Positions 16,714-25,339 of a DNA stretch of 41,293 nucleotides are shown in pieces. Within the stretch, counting starts at the first letter, position 1; every line of letters begins with the position of its first letter. The stretch comes from Fidelibacterota bacterium. Its GTDB lineage: Bacteria; Marinisomatota; Marinisomatia; Marinisomatales; TCS55. Where the stretch lies: positions 1 to 41,293 of the forward strand of contig SCKQ01000017.1 of assembly GCA_004124535.1 (NCBI GenBank). Reading direction: 5' to 3'. Below the pieces are notes generated by a model. The model ran no database searches. It saw nothing but the letters and a program-made list of their open reading frames with translations, and was not told the origin of the DNA. A program made the position numbers and the translations under genes.

Positions 16714-17152
16714 TTTGAGAGATCTATACCAACAATTGATCCTGGATCATAATCGGAATCCCCAGAATTTTAGGGAAATGGACAATGCCACTGCCATAGC
16801 TGAAGGCCACAATCCACTCTGCGGTGATGAGATAACTTTATTTTTGCATTTGGAAAATGATCAAATTTTCGATGTGAGTTTTAAAGGATCAGGATGCGCC
16901 ATTTCCAAAGCGTCCGCATCCATAATGACAACACTTATTAAAGGAAAAATGGTTCCAGAAGCAGAAACATTATTTGAGCAGTTCCATACCATGATCACCA
17001 CTGGAGAAACGAATGGAGATATCGGCAAACTTGTTGTTCTTGCCGGTGTTCACAAATTTCCTTCCCGGGTGAAATGTGCTGTATTGAGCTGGCACACAAT
17101 GAACAATGCCCTTCATGGTAATTCAGAATTAACCACGACAGAAACAATATGA
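16706..17152 (+). CDS. sufU: SufU/IscU-type sulfur acceptor or scaffold protein
   Basis: A 148-residue zinc-binding U-type protein. Residues DLYQQLILDHNRNPQNF open the domain. The three metal/sulfur-site cysteines lie in NPLCGDE, GSGCAISKASASI and RVKCAVLSWHTM, and the Asp after the first Cys is conserved. In Gram-positive and some other bacteria SufU receives persulfide from SufS by zinc-ligand swapping, taking the place of SufE; no sufE is seen in this window. The SufU-type insertion between the second and third Cys is present (GETNGDIGKLVVLAGV). It overlaps sufD by 8 bp and sufT by 4 bp (ATGA). Confidence 0.93.
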   Translation: MDDLRDLYQQLILDHNRNPQNFREMDNATAIAEGHNPLCGDEITLFLHLENDQIFDVSFKGSGCAISKASASIMTTLIKGKMVPEAETLFEQFHTMITTGETNGDIGKLVVLAGVHKFPSRVKCAVLSWHTMNNALHGNSELTTTETI

Positions 17153-17706
17153 TAAATAGTACAAGCACAGAAGAAGTCATCACATTTACCCGTGATTGCA
17201 AAGCCACCATGATCCCATCCGGAACGAAAGGAAAGATCATTGCCGGTGAACGCGGCATTATCACACAATCTCTTGGCGGCAGTTATACTGTCGCCGTGAA
17301 TGGTAACCTTTATCGTATCGAAGGCGCTGATGCCGATGCCATTGGCAAAAAACTGATCGATGAAGAAAAAGATAAATTACAAAATGGTCAAGACGTTGAT
17401 GAACGGGCTGTCTGGGATGCGATGAAAACCTGTTATGACCCGGAAATCCCTGTTAATATCGTGGATCTTGGTTTGATATATTCCTGTGATTTTGCTGAAA
17501 CAGAATCAGGGGGGATAGTGGTTGATGTTTCCATGACTCTTACAGCTCCGGGTTGCGGCATGGGTCCGATCCTGCAACAGGAAGTGGAACAAAAGATCAT
17601 GGGCATCCCCGGTGTTTCTGAAGTAAAGGTCAATCTGGTTTGGGATCCGCCCTGGGGTCAGGGTATGATGACCGAAGCTGCCCGACTGCAATTAGGCCTG
17701 CTTTAA
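17149..17706 (+). CDS. sufT: Fe-S assembly factor SufT
   Basis: The 185-residue SufT has an N-terminal beta-rich region (about residues 8-62: FTRDCKATMIPSGTKGKI, then SYTVAVNGNLYRIEG) joined to a MIP18/DUF59 domain (about 82-185). The latter shows KTCYDPEIPVNIVDLGLIY, SMTLTAPGCGMGP with the conserved Cys, and VNLVWDPPWGQGMM. SufT supports cluster maturation, especially under high demand. It is the second MIP18-type protein of the operon; the first, at 12511, lacks the N-terminal domain. It overlaps sufU by 4 bp and lies 6 bp before sufS. Confidence 0.93.
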   Translation: MINSTSTEEVITFTRDCKATMIPSGTKGKIIAGERGIITQSLGGSYTVAVNGNLYRIEGADADAIGKKLIDEEKDKLQNGQDVDERAVWDAMKTCYDPEIPVNIVDLGLIYSCDFAETESGGIVVDVSMTLTAPGCGMGPILQQEVEQKIMGIPGVSEVKVNLVWDPPWGQGMMTEAARLQLGLL

Positions 17707-17712
17707 TATTCC

Positions 17713-18930
17713 ATGCTTGATGTAAAAAAAATTCGTGAAGGTTTTCCTATCTTCACAGAACAGGCTGATAATTTTGTTTATTTAGACAGCTCTGCAACTA
17801 CATTAAAGCCACAAACTGTAATTGATGCAGTTGATGGCTACTATACCAAATACAGCGCTAATGTGCACCGCTCCATATATAGTATAGGAGAACAAGCGAC
17901 AATTAAATACGAAAGCGCTCGAAAAAAAACAGCTGATCTTTTAAATACCGATTCCAACTCCATTATTTTTACTCGTGGAACTACAGAAGCCATCAATTTG
18001 GTCGCCTATGCCTGGGGGCGAAAAAATCTGAAAGCAGGTGATGAAATCCTTCTCACCGCCATGGAACACCACAGCAACCTTGTCCCTTGGCAGCTTTGCG
18101 CGAAAGAAACCGGTGCTGTATTAAAACACATTCCCTTTAATGAAGATGGTACACTTAATCTTTCTAATCCTGACAAATGGTTTACTCGCAAAACAAAACT
18201 GGTGGCGGTTATCCAGCAGTCCAATGTTTTTGGGACAGTTAATCCAATTAAGGACATGATAAAAATGGCTCACAACGTGGGCGCTGTTGCGTTAGTGGAC
18301 GCAGCCCAGAGTGTGCCCCATCAAACTGTAGATGTAAAAGGTTTAGATTGTGACTTCCTGGCTTTTTCTGGACATAAAATGCTGGGCCCAACCGGTGTGG
18401 GAGTTCTGTATGGAAAACAGGAAATTTTGGAAGAGATGTCTCCTTTTATGGGTGGTGGTGAAATGATTCGTACCGTATCATTAAACAATTCCACATGGAA
18501 TGATGTCCCGTGGAAGTTCGAAGCGGGAACGCCTAATATCGCCCAAGCCATCGGCTTGGGAGCGGCTATTGATTATATCAATTCAATTGGTATGGATCAA
18601 ATTCATAACCATGAACAAGAATTAAAGAACTATGCATTGGAAAAAATCGGTGCCATATCGGAAGTTAAAGTTTATGGTTCTGCCCCTGACCGCGGTGCCG
18701 TCATCAGCTTTAATGTAGAAGATATTCATCCCCATGATCTTGCACAATTCCTGGACAATGATGGTATCGCCATCCGTGCCGGACACCACTGCGCCCAACC
18801 GATCATGAAGGAGCTTGGGGTAGCGGCCACAGGCCGGGCAAGTTTATATCTGTACAATACAAAAGCGGATGTAGATCGTCTTTGTGAAAGTATAGTGAAA
18901 ACAGTTAAGTTTATGGGCGTCCGCGCCTAG
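17713..18930 (+). CDS. sufS: Cysteine desulfurase SufS (group II)
   Basis: A 405-residue pyridoxal-phosphate enzyme that takes sulfur from L-cysteine as a persulfide for cluster building. The PLP lysine is Lys222 in SGHKMLGPTGVG, and the active-site Cys360 is in RAGHHCAQP, the group II (SufS/CsdB) context. Other landmarks are FVYLDSSATTLKP and SANVHRSIY at the start and MEHHSNLVPWQ. Enzymes of this group also act on selenocysteine, so it could feed selenium to the SelD encoded upstream (inference). In this operon it follows sufT, whereas many SUF operons place it directly after sufD. Confidence 0.96.
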   Translation: MLDVKKIREGFPIFTEQADNFVYLDSSATTLKPQTVIDAVDGYYTKYSANVHRSIYSIGEQATIKYESARKKTADLLNTDSNSIIFTRGTTEAINLVAYAWGRKNLKAGDEILLTAMEHHSNLVPWQLCAKETGAVLKHIPFNEDGTLNLSNPDKWFTRKTKLVAVIQQSNVFGTVNPIKDMIKMAHNVGAVALVDAAQSVPHQTVDVKGLDCDFLAFSGHKMLGPTGVGVLYGKQEILEEMSPFMGGGEMIRTVSLNNSTWNDVPWKFEAGTPNIAQAIGLGAAIDYINSIGMDQIHNHEQELKNYALEKIGAISEVKVYGSAPDRGAVISFNVEDIHPHDLAQFLDNDGIAIRAGHHCAQPIMKELGVAATGRASLYLYNTKADVDRLCESIVKTVKFMGVRA

Positions 18931-18967
18931 GCGGAAGCAAACCATTTATCAGAAACCAGAGGACTTT

Positions 18968-19234
18968 ATGGTTAAAAACAACAACGAAGATAAACACCTT
19001 AAATACTTGATTACCATGCGCTGGTACGTGGAAACAGACGAAGATTTGGTGGCCGGCGCAAAGGAATCAGATGATAAACTTTTGGAGTTATTGCGCCATC
19101 GTGCAGATGGGTCTTCCAGCTGCTCAACCTGTCCTACGCGGAATAATGAAGGTTATGCCATCCTTAATTATCATTATTTCATGGGTGAAAAAAAACCGGT
19201 GTATATGTCAGTGGATAAGGTTAAAAACAAATAG
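18968..19234 (+). CDS. Small CxxC protein of the SUF operon, unknown function
   Basis: An 88-residue protein that I do not recognise. The start is supported by AGAGG eight bases upstream of the ATG. There is no signal peptide or membrane helix. The N-terminal half is charged (EDKHLKYLITMRWYVETDED). The middle holds SSSCSTCPTRNNEGY, a CxxC pair able to bind metal or act in thiol chemistry, followed by an aromatic strand (AILNYHYFMG). It lies 37 bp after sufS in the same direction and is followed by the DUF2480-like gene, so it probably belongs to the operon. Cluster or sulfur handling is a guess from context only. Confidence 0.72.
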   Translation: MVKNNNEDKHLKYLITMRWYVETDEDLVAGAKESDDKLLELLRHRADGSSSCSTCPTRNNEGYAILNYHYFMGEKKPVYMSVDKVKNK

Positions 19235-19261
19235 CCATAGTGATCTCAGAGGGTTATTAAA

Positions 19262-19507
19262 GTGACCACAATCAGCATGGATGATTTTCTCGATGGCGGG
19301 ATTTTAAAGGAAAAATCGTTTCGCAAACAAGTTGCTGAGATAGATTGGTCACAATATAAAGGTGATCGTGTATTAGTCAGGGGGTGTTCAGAAGTTCCAG
19401 TTCCAACCTGGGCGTATCTTATACTCACCGCGCAATTGGCTCAATTTGTAGATCGGATTTATTTTGGTGAGTTGCGGTCTGCTGTGAAAATATTTGTTCG
19501 AGATTGA
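19262..19507 (+). CDS. Short DUF2480-like protein
   Basis: An 81-residue protein. From memory of the family, it resembles DUF2480 proteins of Bacteroidetes, which are about twice as long and have two similar halves. The motifs MDDFLDGGILKEKSFRKQ, IDWSQYKGDRVLVRGC and PVPTWAYLILTAQL fit that pattern, so this copy looks like a one-module form. DUF2480 genes are commonly near SUF genes in Bacteroidetes, which fits the site. The start is likely GTG 19262, with AGAGGG upstream; ATG 19277 is the alternative. A single Cys sits in RGCSEVPVP. Function is unknown. Confidence 0.75.
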   Translation: MTTISMDDFLDGGILKEKSFRKQVAEIDWSQYKGDRVLVRGCSEVPVPTWAYLILTAQLAQFVDRIYFGELRSAVKIFVRD

Positions 19508-19515
19508 GATTGAAT

Positions 19516-19938
19516 ATGTCTGAACGAGTAAGCTGGGAAGCCTACTTTATGAACATTGCCAAAGAAGTAGCAACTCGCTCAACTTGTGATCGTAAAAGTG
19601 TGGGAGCAGTCATTGTGCGTGATAAAAATATTTTATCAACCGGATACAACGGCAGCATCAAAGGGTTACCACACTGTGATGAAGCAGGGCACGAAATGGT
19701 GGATGGCCACTGTGTTCGTACCACCCATGCCGAAGCCAACGCTATTGCCCAGGCGGCCAAAAACGGCGCCCGCGTGGATGAAGCAGAAATCTTTGTAACA
19801 GTTTCTCCCTGTTATAATTGTTTTAAGATCATCGCCAATGCTGGAATCAATACTATTTACTACGAAGAATTCTATCGCGATGAGCGTATCCTGAAGCACG
19901 CCAGTGAAGCCGGTATTGAATTAGTCCATTTGGACTGA
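19516..19938 (+). CDS. Deoxycytidylate (dCMP) deaminase
   Basis: A 140-residue zinc enzyme that deaminates dCMP to dUMP, supplying the substrate of thymidylate synthase. The catalytic zinc site is His71 and Glu73 in HAEANAI, with Cys99 and Cys102 in SPCYNCF. The upstream segment GLPHCDEAGHEMVDGHC is the family's second metal-binding region. The start ATG 19516 gives the standard N-terminus (MSERVSWEAYFMNIAKEVA). It is the last gene before the hairpin at 19949-19980 and lies 8 bp after the DUF2480-like gene, so it appears to ride at the end of the SUF operon. Confidence 0.93.
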   Translation: MSERVSWEAYFMNIAKEVATRSTCDRKSVGAVIVRDKNILSTGYNGSIKGLPHCDEAGHEMVDGHCVRTTHAEANAIAQAAKNGARVDEAEIFVTVSPCYNCFKIIANAGINTIYYEEFYRDERILKHASEAGIELVHLD

Positions 19939-19948
19939 ATAATCACCT

Positions 19949-19980
19949 AACCTTCTAAAGGTTTCAACCTTTGGAAGGTT
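19949..19980. terminator. Long hairpin between convergent units
   Basis: AACCTTC/GAAGGTT (19949-19955 with 19974-19980) encloses AAAGGTT/AACCTTT (19957-19963 with 19966-19972), with one T-G opposition and a two-base loop. The whole is close to a 32-bp palindrome. It lies between the convergent dCMP deaminase and carboxyltransferase genes and could end transcripts from both sides, although T-tracts are weak. Confidence 0.65.
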
Positions 19981-19994
19981 CTGTTGCACTTGCT

Positions 19995-21743
19995 TTATTC
20001 TTTGATTAAATCCGCCAAGGTTTTTCGCAGTGTTTTCAATTTGAATGAATTTTCCATATGGCCATGTTCCTTAAGCCATTCTGTGGTTTGAAAATCACGG
20101 CTGGTTTTGTGACCTGTATATTGTTCAATGACCCGCTTGCCTGAAAAGCCGATATTACCAGCGTGTTCTTCAAATAGTCGAATTCCTCGCGAAGCATAAC
20201 CAATAGCCACTCCACCAAGGGTTGGATCGGTGATAAGTGTAATGACTTTAAGCCCTGCCCGCTCTACTCGCGTTAAGGCCACGTGAGCTTTTGGAATACC
20301 AACCATTGAAGAACATCCTTCATGCATGCGGGCGCCACCACCTGCGGCTTGAAGAATTATAGGAACTTTTTTATCAATGGCAAATTCTGCCGCACGCCAG
20401 ATCTTCTCAGCAGATGACATGCAATATGATCCGCCCAAAAAACCAAAATCCGTTCCGCAATAAACTACCAGTAGACCATTTACTTTTCCATCGCCAGTAA
20501 TCATAGCTGAAGCAAGCCCGGTTTTGGCTTGCGTCTCTTTTAGTTTTTCAGGATAGTCAGGAAAACCTAGAATGTCTTTATCGACCAAAAATTTTGTTTC
20601 TTCATGTTCAATAAACGAATTTTCATCCAGGGCATAATGGATATAATCCCAGGCTGAAAGACGTGAGTAGCAGTGAAAGCAATCCGGACATACAAAATCA
20701 TTTTCAAATAAAGAATTATAGTTTTGGGGATCGAAAATTCTTTTTCCTGCAGCAGTCCTGCAACCAATGTGTCGTTTAATATATCCGCTTTTCTGAGGTG
20801 TGGGAATTCGAGATTTAATAGATTTGAAGCTTAAAATGGCTTGCTTAGTTGTTGCACTCCAATGGCCAATATTTTTCCAGCGCTTAATCCGATTATTAAA
20901 TACATCTGCATCTTTTACATTATGCAGTTTAGGGAGCCATTTCTCTAAAGAAGCTTGTATTGCATCTTTTGCTTCTTTTGGAAATTGATGAGCAGGACCG
21001 GCAACTTCAGGGATGAGTTCATCCACGATGCCCACTTTTTTTCCTTCTTTGGATGTGATCCACATGGCTTCGGCCGCGCGGTTGGCTTCCTGCCGGGTGT
21101 GAAATAAAATAGACGATGCCGCTTCTGGAGAAATAACGAGATACGTGGAATATTCCATGGCCAAAACAATGTCGCATCCTGACAATGCAATAGCACCGCC
21201 GCTGCAGCCTCTGTTTATAATGATCGATAACGTGGGCCGCTTTGCTTCTGCCAAAGCCTGAATAGTATTGCCAATCCGCCAGGCAATGCCGCCCTCTTCT
21301 GCTTCTTCTGTGGGGTCAGCACCCGGTGTATCCAGAAATGTGATAACAATCCTATCCTCTTTATTTGCCAGTTGCACTGCAGCAGCTGCCCGTTCATACG
21401 ACTCCGGTGTAGCCATACCGTGGTTCCATTTCTCAAGCGTCCCCGGTTTAGCCATGGATTCACGGATATCATTATAATTGGAAGACGGCCCACTCTGCTG
21501 ACCGATAAGCATGAGTTTGATGTTTTTGAATTCCGCCCGATGAGTCTGGATTAAACATGATCCAAATGGATCACTTGCCAGGCATTCTTTAACATTGTCA
21601 AATATGATTAAATAGTCGAGATACTTTGGGCGCTCGGGATGAAAAGAAAGCTGGTATTTTTCATACTCGCTCAATCCATTCAGGATTTCCGGCGAGTAAT
21701 AATCAAAGTCCTTTTCAAAGGGAAAATAAAAATGATTCGACAT
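19995..21743 (-). CDS. Acetyl-CoA carboxylase carboxyltransferase, fused alpha-beta
   Basis: A 582-residue fusion of both carboxyltransferase subunits, which move the carboxyl group from carboxybiotin to acetyl-CoA in fatty acid synthesis. The N-terminal half (about 1-310) is AccA-like: MATPESYERAAAAVQLA, FLDTPGADPTEEAEEGG, INRGCSGGAIAL and YLVISPEAASSILF. The C-terminal half (about 325-582) is AccD-like: VCPDCFHCYSRLSAWDY, DFGFLGGSYCMSSAEKI, AAGGGARMHEG and ITDPTLGGVAIGYAS. The order alpha then beta is the reverse of the usual beta-alpha order of single-chain acyl-CoA carboxylases. In the zinc ribbon, the first knuckle shows only one Cys (HIGCRTAAGK) where AccD normally has CxxC, so metal binding may be altered. 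The biotin carboxylase and carrier genes are not in the window; birA is (37671). Confidence 0.92.
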   Translation of the reverse strand: MSNHFYFPFEKDFDYYSPEILNGLSEYEKYQLSFHPERPKYLDYLIIFDNVKECLASDPFGSCLIQTHRAEFKNIKLMLIGQQSGPSSNYNDIRESMAKPGTLEKWNHGMATPESYERAAAAVQLANKEDRIVITFLDTPGADPTEEAEEGGIAWRIGNTIQALAEAKRPTLSIIINRGCSGGAIALSGCDIVLAMEYSTYLVISPEAASSILFHTRQEANRAAEAMWITSKEGKKVGIVDELIPEVAGPAHQFPKEAKDAIQASLEKWLPKLHNVKDADVFNNRIKRWKNIGHWSATTKQAILSFKSIKSRIPTPQKSGYIKRHIGCRTAAGKRIFDPQNYNSLFENDFVCPDCFHCYSRLSAWDYIHYALDENSFIEHEETKFLVDKDILGFPDYPEKLKETQAKTGLASAMITGDGKVNGLLVVYCGTDFGFLGGSYCMSSAEKIWRAAEFAIDKKVPIILQAAGGGARMHEGCSSMVGIPKAHVALTRVERAGLKVITLITDPTLGGVAIGYASRGIRLFEEHAGNIGFSGKRVIEQYTGHKTSRDFQTTEWLKEHGHMENSFKLKTLRKTLADLIKE

Positions 21744-21808
21744 TGAATTGAATCCTAGGCAGTGTTGGTATCCGCCACTTTTATGACTACTGAATCAGCC
21801 TTGGTTCC

Positions 21809-23449
21809 CTATAAATTAACCCAAACGGGACCGTCACCACCTTCAGGTGGGACCCAGTCAATAATCTGATAGGGATCCATGATATCACAAGTTTTACAGT
21901 GTACACAGTTAGAAAAATTAATTTGGAGCCTCTGGCCGTCGCCATCAGGTACCATTTCATAAACATCTGCCGGACAGAATTTCACACAGGGATTCCCATA
22001 CTCTTCAGCACATTTTGTGGTGCATACGTTCTGATCATTGATATGTAGATGGGGCACTTGGTTTTCTTCATGAGCGGTAGCAGAATAATAGACATCAGTT
22101 ACCTTATCAAATAAGTATGTTCCATCAAATTGCAGATCTTTGTAACGGTTTTTTTCTACGATCTTTTTCATCTTCTTATGACCGGCTTCTGAGAATAAGC
22201 GGTTTTTAAACCCCCAGCCGCGGCCGCCCGTCAAAAGTCCCATTCCCGCATTTGCCAACCCGCCCAACAGACCACGGTCAAATCCCTGGTGAAAATTCCG
22301 TACTTTCCACAGCTCGTCCCTGATCCAGCTGGATTCCACCCGTGACTCATAATCTGCCAGTTGTGTTGCAGTAAAATTTCCCGTAGACAATGCCTCAGCA
22401 GTTGTTTCCGCCGCAAGCATCCCTGATTTCATGGCCAAATGGATACCTTTCAGCCTCTGACCGTTCATAAAGCCCGCCGAATCTCCAATAAGTAATGCAC
22501 CATCCACCGCTAACCTTGGAATAGAATACCAACCACCTTCCGGTAATGATTTAGCACCATAAGCAATCATTTGTCCCGCTGACAGTAATGAACGAATCCA
22601 TGGGTGATTTTTCAGGCGCTGGAGCTCATGATGGGAATCCACTGCGGGGTTCTTATAATCCAAGCCAACCACCAGGCCCAGGTCCCAGATATCGTTCTGC
22701 ATGCCATACAGGAAGGCGCCGCCGAAAATGTCATGACCCAAAGGAAAGCCCATGGTATGTGTCACACATCCAGGCGGGACAGTTCCAACTGGCATCCGCC
22801 AAAGTTCTTTTACGCCAACGGCCCAGACCTGTGGGTTCCGTTCTTGCATAAGTTCGTGCCGGTTGATGAGTTTTTTGGTCAGGCTACCCCGGGTTCCTTC
22901 GCCTAAAATAACGACCTTAGCGTGAATGTCTGCCCCCGGTTCAAATTGGGTTTTTTTCTCCCCATTTTTATCGATACCTCGATCACCAGTGCGCACACCA
23001 ATTACCTGATCCCCATCATATAGCAGTTCTGTCCCGGCAAAACCGCAGAAAATATCCACTCCTTCATCTTCGCAGATTCCACCCAGCCAGCGGGTGAGCT
23101 TTCCCAGCGAGGTTACAAAACAATTGTGGTGGCTCATGGGTGGCGGTACAAACGGAAAAGGTATTTTCTTAGTTGCTGTTAAATAATAAAGATGTTCTTC
23201 TGTAACCTCTGCTTCGAAAGGAAAATCAGCATCATTATAATTGGGGAATAGTTCCCTCAATGCACGGGGATCAACAATGGCGCCGGACAAGGAATGGGCA
23301 CCGACTTCGGATGCTTTTTCCAGGACAGCCACATTGGCTTCCTGGCCGGATTCACGCAGTAGTCTTTTTAGGTGAATCGCCCCTGCGAGACTGGCAGGTC
23401 CAGCTCCCACAAAAAGGACATCCATATCCAGAACTTCTCGTTCTGCCAT
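21809..23449 (-). CDS. Electron transfer flavoprotein-ubiquinone oxidoreductase
   Basis: A 546-residue membrane-associated flavoprotein with a [4Fe-4S] cluster that passes electrons from ETF to the quinone pool. The N-terminal FAD site is DVLFVGAGPASLAGAIHL. A second flavin segment is GALLIGDSAGFMNGQRLKG. The C-terminal ferredoxin-like domain has CTTKCAEEYGNPCVKFCP and NCVHCKTCDIMDP, with PPEGGDGPVW at the end, as in the ETF-QO family. The length matches. Its start overlaps the etfA stop by one base (TGATG), so etfB-etfA-ETFQO is one unit. This gives a route from acyl-CoA or similar dehydrogenases into respiration. Confidence 0.95.
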   Translation of the reverse strand: MAEREVLDMDVLFVGAGPASLAGAIHLKRLLRESGQEANVAVLEKASEVGAHSLSGAIVDPRALRELFPNYNDADFPFEAEVTEEHLYYLTATKKIPFPFVPPPMSHHNCFVTSLGKLTRWLGGICEDEGVDIFCGFAGTELLYDGDQVIGVRTGDRGIDKNGEKKTQFEPGADIHAKVVILGEGTRGSLTKKLINRHELMQERNPQVWAVGVKELWRMPVGTVPPGCVTHTMGFPLGHDIFGGAFLYGMQNDIWDLGLVVGLDYKNPAVDSHHELQRLKNHPWIRSLLSAGQMIAYGAKSLPEGGWYSIPRLAVDGALLIGDSAGFMNGQRLKGIHLAMKSGMLAAETTAEALSTGNFTATQLADYESRVESSWIRDELWKVRNFHQGFDRGLLGGLANAGMGLLTGGRGWGFKNRLFSEAGHKKMKKIVEKNRYKDLQFDGTYLFDKVTDVYYSATAHEENQVPHLHINDQNVCTTKCAEEYGNPCVKFCPADVYEMVPDGDGQRLQINFSNCVHCKTCDIMDPYQIIDWVPPEGGDGPVWVNL

Positions 23450-24429
23450 CAGTTTTTAAATGCCTGAATTGCTTCAGTCAATTTAGGTACAATCTCCAAC
23501 AGATCGCCTACAACGCCATAATCCGCTATTTCAAACAACGGTGCATCCGGATCTTTATTTATGACGACAATGTTTTTAGATCCTTTCATGCCAACTACAT
23601 GCTGGATAGCCCCGGAAATCCCCAAAGCTAAATAGAGTTTTGGAGCGACTGTTTGCCCAGAACTGCCCACTTGATGATGGGGCGGTAACCAACCGGAATC
23701 TACGACTGGTCGTGATGAAGCAATCTCAGCGCCCATTGCCTTGGCCAATTCCTGGGCGATGGAAATATTTTCTTCTTTACTGATTCCACGACCAATGCTT
23801 ACAATCAAATCTGCGCTAGAGAGGTCTACTCCGCCTGCGGTTTCTTGGAAAGGATCTTCCGGCACAGTCTTGATTGACCCAGCATCAATATTAACTGTTA
23901 CTGAGCGGACACTGGCCAAACCGCTTTGAATAGTATCGGATGAAAATGCAGCAGATTGAAAACTAACAATGCAGGGACTATCATCAATTAGCTGTAGAGC
24001 TGTTACTAGTTTAGCATTAAAGGCTTGTTTACTAAAAACAGGTTTACCTCCTTGAACAGAATATGATACAATATCGTTCAGAAATGGTCTTTTCAATTTG
24101 GCGCTCACTCTCGGTACATAGTCTCGAATTTGATAGGTATGACCAAAGAATACATATTTTGGGTTTTCACTCGAAACGACTTGTGCAACTGCTGCTGCAA
24201 ATCCGTCAGCAGTGTAATTAAATAAATATTTATTTTCCAGAGATAGAATTTCTTCCACAGCATATTGGGATGCTTGTTCAGCAAGTGCAGGAGCGTTTTC
24301 CCCCAGTGCTAAAACACCAATACTTAAGCCACATTCTCCGCCAATTTGTTGAGCACCGGCAATCGCCTCCTGGCTCATACGATGAATGTTGCCACTCTTA
24401 TCTTCTAATACAACTAATATATCCATCAT
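23449..24429 (-). CDS. etfA: Electron transfer flavoprotein, alpha subunit
   Basis: The 326-residue FAD-binding subunit of ETF, a soluble carrier between acyl-CoA-type dehydrogenases and ETF-quinone oxidoreductase. The C-terminal FAD domain shows [56 protein letters not shown] and [22 protein letters not shown], all in family order. The N-terminal half is the usual divergent nucleotide-binding-like fold. It lies 6 bp after etfB and overlaps the ETF-QO start by one base. Confidence 0.96.
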   Translation of the reverse strand: MMDILVVLEDKSGNIHRMSQEAIAGAQQIGGECGLSIGVLALGENAPALAEQASQYAVEEILSLENKYLFNYTADGFAAAVAQVVSSENPKYVFFGHTYQIRDYVPRVSAKLKRPFLNDIVSYSVQGGKPVFSKQAFNAKLVTALQLIDDSPCIVSFQSAAFSSDTIQSGLASVRSVTVNIDAGSIKTVPEDPFQETAGGVDLSSADLIVSIGRGISKEENISIAQELAKAMGAEIASSRPVVDSGWLPPHHQVGSSGQTVAPKLYLALGISGAIQHVVGMKGSKNIVVINKDPDAPLFEIADYGVVGDLLEIVPKLTEAIQAFKN

Positions 24430-24435
24430 ACCGTC

Positions 24436-25206
24436 CTAATTGATCCGTATCTCATTTTTCAAAACGTCCACCAATCTTGCAACGATCTGGTCAACAGTAC
24501 CTGCGATCATTTCTGTTTGTTTCTCTGCGTGTTGTACAGACAACCCATTAAATGATTGCAGTTCATCCACAGCACATATATCAGCAAAGGATAATTCTTT
24601 TATTTCTTTCTTCTTGGCGGTCATAATGCCTTTCAAAGTTGGATAGCGGGGTGTATTCAAACCGGATTGAATTGCCAGGCTGGCCGGCAGATCCATGGTT
24701 TGCCACTGAAACCAGCCAGCTTCCAACTCTCGTTTTACTCTGATCTTCCCATCTTGTACTTCCGTTCCAACCACAAGAGTTGCCGTTGTCATTCCAAGAA
24801 GTTCACCTAAAATAACACCTGTTTGGCCAAAACCAAGATCATCGGATTGCAGGCCGGAAAGAACCAAATTAAATCCCTCATCCTTTATCGTATTGGCCAA
24901 CGCTGAAGCGATTGCATAAGGATCCGTATTATAAGGAGCATCTTCTTTGATATGAATAGCGCGGTCTGCGCCTTTGGCAAGTGCTTCACGAATAACTTTC
25001 TGGCAGCGGTCCGGGCCCAAACTGACGACAACCACTTCACCCGTTCCTTTTTGTTCGCGGATCTGTAATGCTTCCTCGAGAGCATAATTATCACTCTCAT
25101 TCATTTCAAAGGGCAGTTCAGTTTCCTGAATCCATAAACCATCTGCAGAAACGCTAAAATGCGCTTCACTCCCCGGGACTTGTTTAACTAAGACACAAAT
25201 ATTCAT
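24436..25206 (-). CDS. etfB: Electron transfer flavoprotein, beta subunit
   Basis: The 256-residue subunit that binds AMP and pairs with EtfA. Typical segments are MNICVLVKQVPGSEAHF at the start, MNESDNYALEEALQIRE, VVVSLGPDRCQKVIREALAKGADRA split around the AMP site, SGLQSDDLGFGQTGVILGELLG, and AIQSGLNTPRYPTLKGIM, the recognition-loop region for partner dehydrogenases. It is the first gene of the three-gene unit on the minus strand. The ribosome site is not obvious; GAGG lies about 14 bases before the ATG. Confidence 0.96.
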   Translation of the reverse strand: MNICVLVKQVPGSEAHFSVSADGLWIQETELPFEMNESDNYALEEALQIREQKGTGEVVVVSLGPDRCQKVIREALAKGADRAIHIKEDAPYNTDPYAIASALANTIKDEGFNLVLSGLQSDDLGFGQTGVILGELLGMTTATLVVGTEVQDGKIRVKRELEAGWFQWQTMDLPASLAIQSGLNTPRYPTLKGIMTAKKKEIKELSFADICAVDELQSFNGLSVQHAEKQTEMIAGTVDQIVARLVDVLKNEIRIN

Positions 25207-25339
25207 TAATAGTTCTGTTACCTCTTTGATTATTGAAGATATAGAATTTTGACGGGCCGCAAATTAAATAATGACAAGTAAATAGACCTACAACTTGTTC
25301 GAAGTTAAGGTCATTCGTAAATTTCTCAACGAAAAAATC

